This document shows positions 12,136 to 15,996 of a DNA stretch of 15,996 nt, one piece after another. A model generated the notes under the pieces. That model was given only the letters and a program-made list of their open reading frames with translations. It did not search any database and was not told the DNA's origin. The position numbers were made by a program, and so were the translations under genes. Positions within the stretch are counted from its first letter, which is position 1. Every line of letters begins with the position of its first letter. Source of the stretch: JAJQCI01 sp964388305 (GTDB lineage: Bacteria > Bacillota > Clostridia > Lachnospirales > CAG-274); contig CAYMAA010000035.1 in assembly GCA_964388305.1 (NCBI GenBank), positions 1 to 15,996 of the forward strand. The letters are read 5' to 3'.

Positions 12136-12675
12136 TTGTACAGTTATTTTCTTACTATCGACAGCTTTATTCTCACCCTTGATAAGGATTTAATTACAGA
12201 AATTGTATTTCAGCTTATAAATACGGGTATTTTATGCGCCGTTTTAGGATGGCTGCTTTATAAGCCTGTTTTAAAGTTTATGAATGCAAGAAAAGAGCGT
12301 ATTGCAACGGATATTTCCGAAGGGAAAAAAGCCCGCAAATCCGCCGAGGAGGTTTTGGCGGAATATAAGGCGAGGCTTGCCGAGCTTGAAGCCAAAAAGG
12401 CTGAAATTCTTGAAACGGCACAGCTTGAGGCAAAGGCAAACAGAACCGAAATTATTGCTCAGGCAAACAAAGAGGCTGAGAGCATTAAGGCAAGAGCCGA
12501 GCTTCAAATGCTGAGAGAGCAGGAAAGAGCAAAGGATGAAATGAGATTTCAGATTATTCAGGTTTCATCGCTTATTGCAAGCCGTTTTGTTAAGGAATCA
12601 CTTAGTCAGACGGGGCAGAATGAGATTGTGGAAGATGTTATTAAGGGTTTAGGTGATGTTAAATGGCAAAGTTAG
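12136..12675 (+). CDS. atpF: F-type ATP synthase subunit b
   Basis: 179 residues. It is the peripheral stalk holding F1 to the membrane. One membrane helix (about 21-44) is followed by a long Ala/Glu/Lys-rich coiled coil (52-150) of the usual kind. The start is TTG at 12136, with AGGAGG nine bases upstream; no ATG lies before the membrane helix. Its 3' end overlaps atpH by 13 bases, implying coupled translation. Confidence 0.93.
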   Translation: MYSYFLTIDSFILTLDKDLITEIVFQLINTGILCAVLGWLLYKPVLKFMNARKERIATDISEGKKARKSAEEVLAEYKARLAELEAKKAEILETAQLEAKANRTEIIAQANKEAESIKARAELQMLREQERAKDEMRFQIIQVSSLIASRFVKESLSQTGQNEIVEDVIKGLGDVKWQS

Positions 12676-13205
12676 CATCGAGATATGCCACTGCCCTTTA
12701 TGAGCTTGCCAAGGAAAAAAACGCAACCGAAGCCTATCTTGAGCAGGTTAGCGTTTTAAACGAGGCTGTTTGTAAGGACAGTGAAATTATGGAGTTTATT
12801 AACAACCCCAATATGGCATCCGAAGAAAAATTTTCATTATTTGAAAAAGTATTTAAAGGGAATATTGACGATGATATTATCGGTCTTATTTCCGTAATAT
12901 TTTCCAAGAACAGACAAAAAGAGCTGCCTTTGATTTTTAACACCTTTACCGATATGGTTAAAGAAAGCCATGGCATTGTTGTTGCTTATGTGGAAAGCGC
13001 CATTCGGCTTAATGAAAAGCAGCTTGAAGAAATTAAACATAAGCTTGCCGATAATTTAGGCAAGCAGATAGTTATTAAAGCAAGGGTTGATGAAAGTCTT
13101 ATAGGCGGCTTAAAAATTTCCGTTGACGGACACGTTATTGACGGATCAATTAAGAAAAGCATTGAAAATCTTAAAAAATTCTTGCTTAAAAACAAACTTG
13201 CGTAA
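12663..13205 (+). CDS. atpH: F-type ATP synthase subunit delta
   Basis: 180 residues, normal length. It caps F1 and joins it to the b stalk. The N-terminal ASRYATALYELAKEK and the C-terminal signature region with VDESLIGGLKISVDGHVIDGS (about residues 143-163) are typical of the family. The start lies inside the end of atpF. Confidence 0.95.
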   Translation: MAKLASRYATALYELAKEKNATEAYLEQVSVLNEAVCKDSEIMEFINNPNMASEEKFSLFEKVFKGNIDDDIIGLISVIFSKNRQKELPLIFNTFTDMVKESHGIVVAYVESAIRLNEKQLEEIKHKLADNLGKQIVIKARVDESLIGGLKISVDGHVIDGSIKKSIENLKKFLLKNKLA

Positions 13206-13222
13206 AGGAGTGTTGACCCGCT

Positions 13223-14725
13223 ATGAATCTTAGACCGGAAGAAATCAGTTCCGTAATTAAGCAACAGGTTATGAGCTATAAAAACAAGCTCAATGTGTCT
13301 GAGGTGGGTACGGTTATACAGGTAGGTGACGGTATTGCCAGAGTTTACGGACTTAAAAATGCCATGGCAGGAGAGCTTTTGGAATTTAACGGAGGCGTGG
13401 TAGGTATCGCACAAAACTTGGAGGAGGACAACATCGGCTGTGTGCTTTTAGGCTCTGACGAGGGAATTAAAGAGGGCGACCCTGTTAAGCTTACGGGGAA
13501 GGTTGCGTCTGTTCCCGTGGGATATTCCCTTATAGGCAGAGTAGTTAACGCCATAGGGCAGCCTATAGACGGCTTAGGGCCTATTCAAACAAAAAACACA
13601 AGACCTATTGAAAGAGTTGCTCCCGGAGTTATTACCAGAAAATCTGTAGACGTACCTTTGCAGACAGGGATAAAGTCTATAGACGCCATGGTGCCTATAG
13701 GAAGAGGACAGAGAGAGCTTGTTATAGGCGACAGGCAGACAGGTAAAACTGCCATTTGTATAGACACAATTATTAATCAAAAGGGCAAGGACTGCATTTG
13801 CGTATATGTTGCCATTGGTCAAAAGGCATCTACCGTTGCAAGAATTGTTAAAACATTGAGAGATACGGGAGCTATGGACTACTCTCTTGTAGTTGCGGCT
13901 ACCGCATCGGATAGTGCGCCTTTGCAATATATAGCGCCCTATGCAGGTGTTGCTATGGCAGAGGAATTTATGGAAAAGGGTAAAGATGTGCTTATTGTTT
14001 ATGACGATCTTTCAAAGCACGCCGTTGCTTACAGGGCAATGTCGCTTTTGCTTAAAAGACCGCCGGGACGTGAGGCATACCCCGGAGATGTATTCTATCT
14101 TCATTCAAGGCTTTTGGAGCGTTCCGCAAGGCTTAATGAAAACTATGGCGGAGGCTCAATAACCGCTTTGCCCATTATTGAAACGCAGGCAGGCGACGTT
14201 TCCGCATATATTCCCACAAACGTAATATCCATTACAGACGGACAGATATTTTTGGAAACGGAGCTTTTCAACTCAGGTATGCGCCCTGCCATTAACGCAG
14301 GCTTGTCCGTATCCCGTGTTGGCGGCTCTGCGCAAATAAAGGCAATGAAGAAAATTGCGGGGCCTATAAGAATTGAGCTTGCCCAATACAGAGAGCTTGA
14401 GAGCTTTTCTCAATTCGGCTCGGATTTGGACAAGGATACTCTCGACAGACTTAACCACGGAAAGAGAATAATGGAAATTCTTAAACAGCCTCAATACAAA
14501 ACAATGGAGGTTGAAAAGGAAGTTGTAATTTTATATGCCGTAACAAACAAATATCTTGACGATATTCCCGTTGAAAGGATTGCCGAGTTTGAAGAGCGTT
14601 TTCTTAAATATGTCGGGACGGAATATAACGGAATTTACAAGGGTATAAGAAATGACAAAATTATTTCCGAGGAAAATGAGAAGCTGCTTAAAAAAGCGCT
14701 TGAAAAGTTTAAAGCGAGATTTTAA
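13223..14725 (+). CDS. atpA: F-type ATP synthase subunit alpha
   Basis: 500 residues, full length. It is the non-catalytic nucleotide-binding subunit of the F1 hexamer. The N-terminal beta-barrel (about 25-95) is followed by the P-loop GDRQTGKT (169-176), the Walker B region DVLIVYDDLS (255-264), and the family signature PAINAGLSVS (355-364) with the arginine finger Arg365 in SRVGG. The C-terminal helical domain is complete. AAAGGAG lies 12 bases before the ATG, a rather long spacing. Confidence 0.98.
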   Translation: MNLRPEEISSVIKQQVMSYKNKLNVSEVGTVIQVGDGIARVYGLKNAMAGELLEFNGGVVGIAQNLEEDNIGCVLLGSDEGIKEGDPVKLTGKVASVPVGYSLIGRVVNAIGQPIDGLGPIQTKNTRPIERVAPGVITRKSVDVPLQTGIKSIDAMVPIGRGQRELVIGDRQTGKTAICIDTIINQKGKDCICVYVAIGQKASTVARIVKTLRDTGAMDYSLVVAATASDSAPLQYIAPYAGVAMAEEFMEKGKDVLIVYDDLSKHAVAYRAMSLLLKRPPGREAYPGDVFYLHSRLLERSARLNENYGGGSITALPIIETQAGDVSAYIPTNVISITDGQIFLETELFNSGMRPAINAGLSVSRVGGSAQIKAMKKIAGPIRIELAQYRELESFSQFGSDLDKDTLDRLNHGKRIMEILKQPQYKTMEVEKEVVILYAVTNKYLDDIPVERIAEFEERFLKYVGTEYNGIYKGIRNDKIISEENEKLLKKALEKFKARF

Positions 14726-14740
14726 CGGGAGGGTGATATT

Positions 14741-15595
14741 ATGGCATCAATGCGTGACATAAAGCGTAGGATAAAAAGTGTCAACAGCACCCGTCAGATA
14801 ACAAAGGCTATGAACCTTGTGGCAAGCTCCAAGCTTAGCAAGGCAAAGCAACGGCTTGAAAGCATTAAACCCTTTGCGGAGGAAACAAGAAAGGTTATTG
14901 CGGAAATTGGTGGAGCTGCGGGAGGAATTGAGCATCATCTTTTTGGCAGAGAGCCTAACGGAAATAAAGCGCTTGTTATTGTAATAAGCGGAGATAAGGG
15001 TCTTTGCGGCGGATATAACTTCGCTGTGTGCAAGGAGGCCTGTACCGTAAGCGAGGGCAAGGACGTTAAGCTTATAACAGTAGGCAGCAAGGGCAGGGAA
15101 TATTTTAAAAGAAGAAATTATGCGCTTGACCGCAGTGTTGTGGGTATTTCCGAAAGGTTTAGCTACAGCGATGCGGAGGCAATAGGAGCAAGAGCGTTAA
15201 AGCTTTATAATGAAAATGAAGTAAATGCGGTTTATATTGTTTACACAAGGTTTATTTCTTCCATAAGCTCTGTGCCAAAGGCTGAAAGGCTTTTGCCTGT
15301 AAATCCCGATGAATTTAATACGGGAGAAAAATCATCTTCCGTTACGTTATATGAACCCTCCGAGGAGGAAGTGCTTGATTATGTTGTTCCGCGCTATGTA
15401 AATACGGTAATTTACGGCGCGCTTGTAGAGTCATCCGTTTGCGAGTTAGGCGCAAGAATGACCGCTATGGACGCCGCAACTGATAATGCCGAGGAAATGC
15501 TCGACAGCCTTAATCTGCTTTACAACAGAGTGCGTCAGGGCGCTATTACTCAGGAAATTACCGAAATTGTCAGCGGAAGCAACGCTTTAGAATAA
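14741..15595 (+). CDS. atpG: F-type ATP synthase subunit gamma
   Basis: 284 residues, normal length. It is the central rotor shaft. The N-terminal helix RDIKRRIKSVNSTRQITKAM and the C-terminal helix with AATDNAEEMLDSL and NRVRQGAITQEITEIVSG are the diagnostic coiled-coil ends of the family. GGGAGGGTG provides the ribosome binding site. The gene starts 15 bases after atpA. Confidence 0.97.
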   Translation: MASMRDIKRRIKSVNSTRQITKAMNLVASSKLSKAKQRLESIKPFAEETRKVIAEIGGAAGGIEHHLFGREPNGNKALVIVISGDKGLCGGYNFAVCKEACTVSEGKDVKLITVGSKGREYFKRRNYALDRSVVGISERFSYSDAEAIGARALKLYNENEVNAVYIVYTRFISSISSVPKAERLLPVNPDEFNTGEKSSSVTLYEPSEEEVLDYVVPRYVNTVIYGALVESSVCELGARMTAMDAATDNAEEMLDSLNLLYNRVRQGAITQEITEIVSGSNALE

Positions 15596-15614
15596 AAACA
15601 AAGGAGTGAAAACA

Positions 15615-15996
15615 TTGGCTGAAAAAAATATCGGCAAGGTAATACAAATTATCGGCGCCGTTTTGGACATAAAGTTTCAGGCAGGATGTTTACCGGCTCT
15701 TAACAACGCTATAGAGATTGATAATAACGGTACAAAGATTGTTGCGGAGGTTGCTCAGCACCTTGGCGATGATGTGGTTAAGTGTATCGCTATGAGTTCA
15801 ACAGACGGTCTTGTAAGAGGGGTGGACGCTGTAGATACAGGCTCCCCGATTAAGGTGCCTGTTGGGCCTAAAACCTTGGGGCGTATGTTTAATGTAATCG
15901 GTGAGCCTATTGACAATAAGCCTGCGCCTGAGGGAGTGGAAAAGTGGTCTATTCACAGAGAAGCGCCAAGCTTTGCGGATCAAACAACATCTGCGG
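15615..15996 (+). CDS. atpD: F-type ATP synthase subunit beta, 5' part, cut by the window edge
   Basis: The first 127 residues of the catalytic subunit, still open at the window end. The start is TTG at 15615, with AAGGAG about nine bases upstream, giving MAEKNIGKVIQIIGAVLDIKF. The usual N-terminal barrel and the motif VPVGPKTLGRMFNVIGEPID (about 82-101) identify beta. The P-loop lies beyond the edge. The epsilon gene atpC is expected next but not seen. Confidence 0.96.
   Translation, partial: MAEKNIGKVIQIIGAVLDIKFQAGCLPALNNAIEIDNNGTKIVAEVAQHLGDDVVKCIAMSSTDGLVRGVDAVDTGSPIKVPVGPKTLGRMFNVIGEPIDNKPAPEGVEKWSIHREAPSFADQTTSA

Noticed and set aside
12284..12514. Short plus-strand open frame within atpF
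   Set aside because: It lies in another frame of the coiled-coil region of subunit b, is Arg/Lys-rich and has no start signal.

Overview
The window looks like part of a chromosome from a low-GC, Gram-positive, anaerobic Clostridia-type bacterium. The evidence is the AT-rich DNA, strong AGGAGG-type ribosome binding sites, frequent TTG starts, an ATP synthase operon headed by AtpZ/AtpI-like genes, S-layer-homology and copper-amine-oxidase-N-like modules on secreted proteins, and a VTC/DUF4956/DUF4353 gene group that I associate with Clostridia. No species can be named from sequence alone.

Layout. (1) Bases 1-3129, plus strand: three markedly AT-rich genes for exported or membrane-anchored proteins of unknown function. 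Two carry degenerate copper-amine-oxidase-N-like segments, and one of those also has SLH-like segments. (2) Bases 3130-3346: an intergenic region holding a GC-rich block with nested stems and a possible pseudoknot, ending in a T-run. It is either a structured RNA or an elaborate terminator between convergent genes. (3) Bases 3347-10101, minus strand: a surface-associated locus. In transcription order it has a lipoprotein with a ComEC-like metallo-beta-lactamase fold, then a VTC-domain (polyphosphate polymerase type) protein, a DUF4956 membrane protein and a large secreted beta-helix protein. The beta-helix protein has a disordered insert and a copper-amine-oxidase-N-like tail. After a terminator and a new promoter comes an OmpR-type response regulator overlapping a sensor kinase. 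(4) Bases 10102-10368: the divergent control region. It has a near-consensus promoter for the ATP synthase operon, a second possible promoter and an inverted repeat. (5) Bases 10369-15996, plus strand: atpZ-like, atpI, atpB, atpE, atpF, atpH, atpA, atpG and the start of atpD, which is cut by the window edge.

How the parts work together. The F-type ATP synthase genes are in standard order with tight spacing. The c-subunit has the full set of side chains known to bind Na+ (Q29, E62, T63, T64, Y67), so the enzyme is predicted to be Na+-coupled. The minus-strand locus is the most interesting part. A cytosolic polymerase-like tunnel enzyme (VTC) and a four-helix membrane protein (DUF4956) are translationally linked and followed by an exported carbohydrate-binding-type beta-helix protein. 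A two-component system lies immediately downstream. I infer, without proof, a regulated cell-surface system that couples a phosphate-polymer enzyme to a surface adhesin. No rRNA, tRNA, CRISPR array, insertion sequence or phage gene was recognised.
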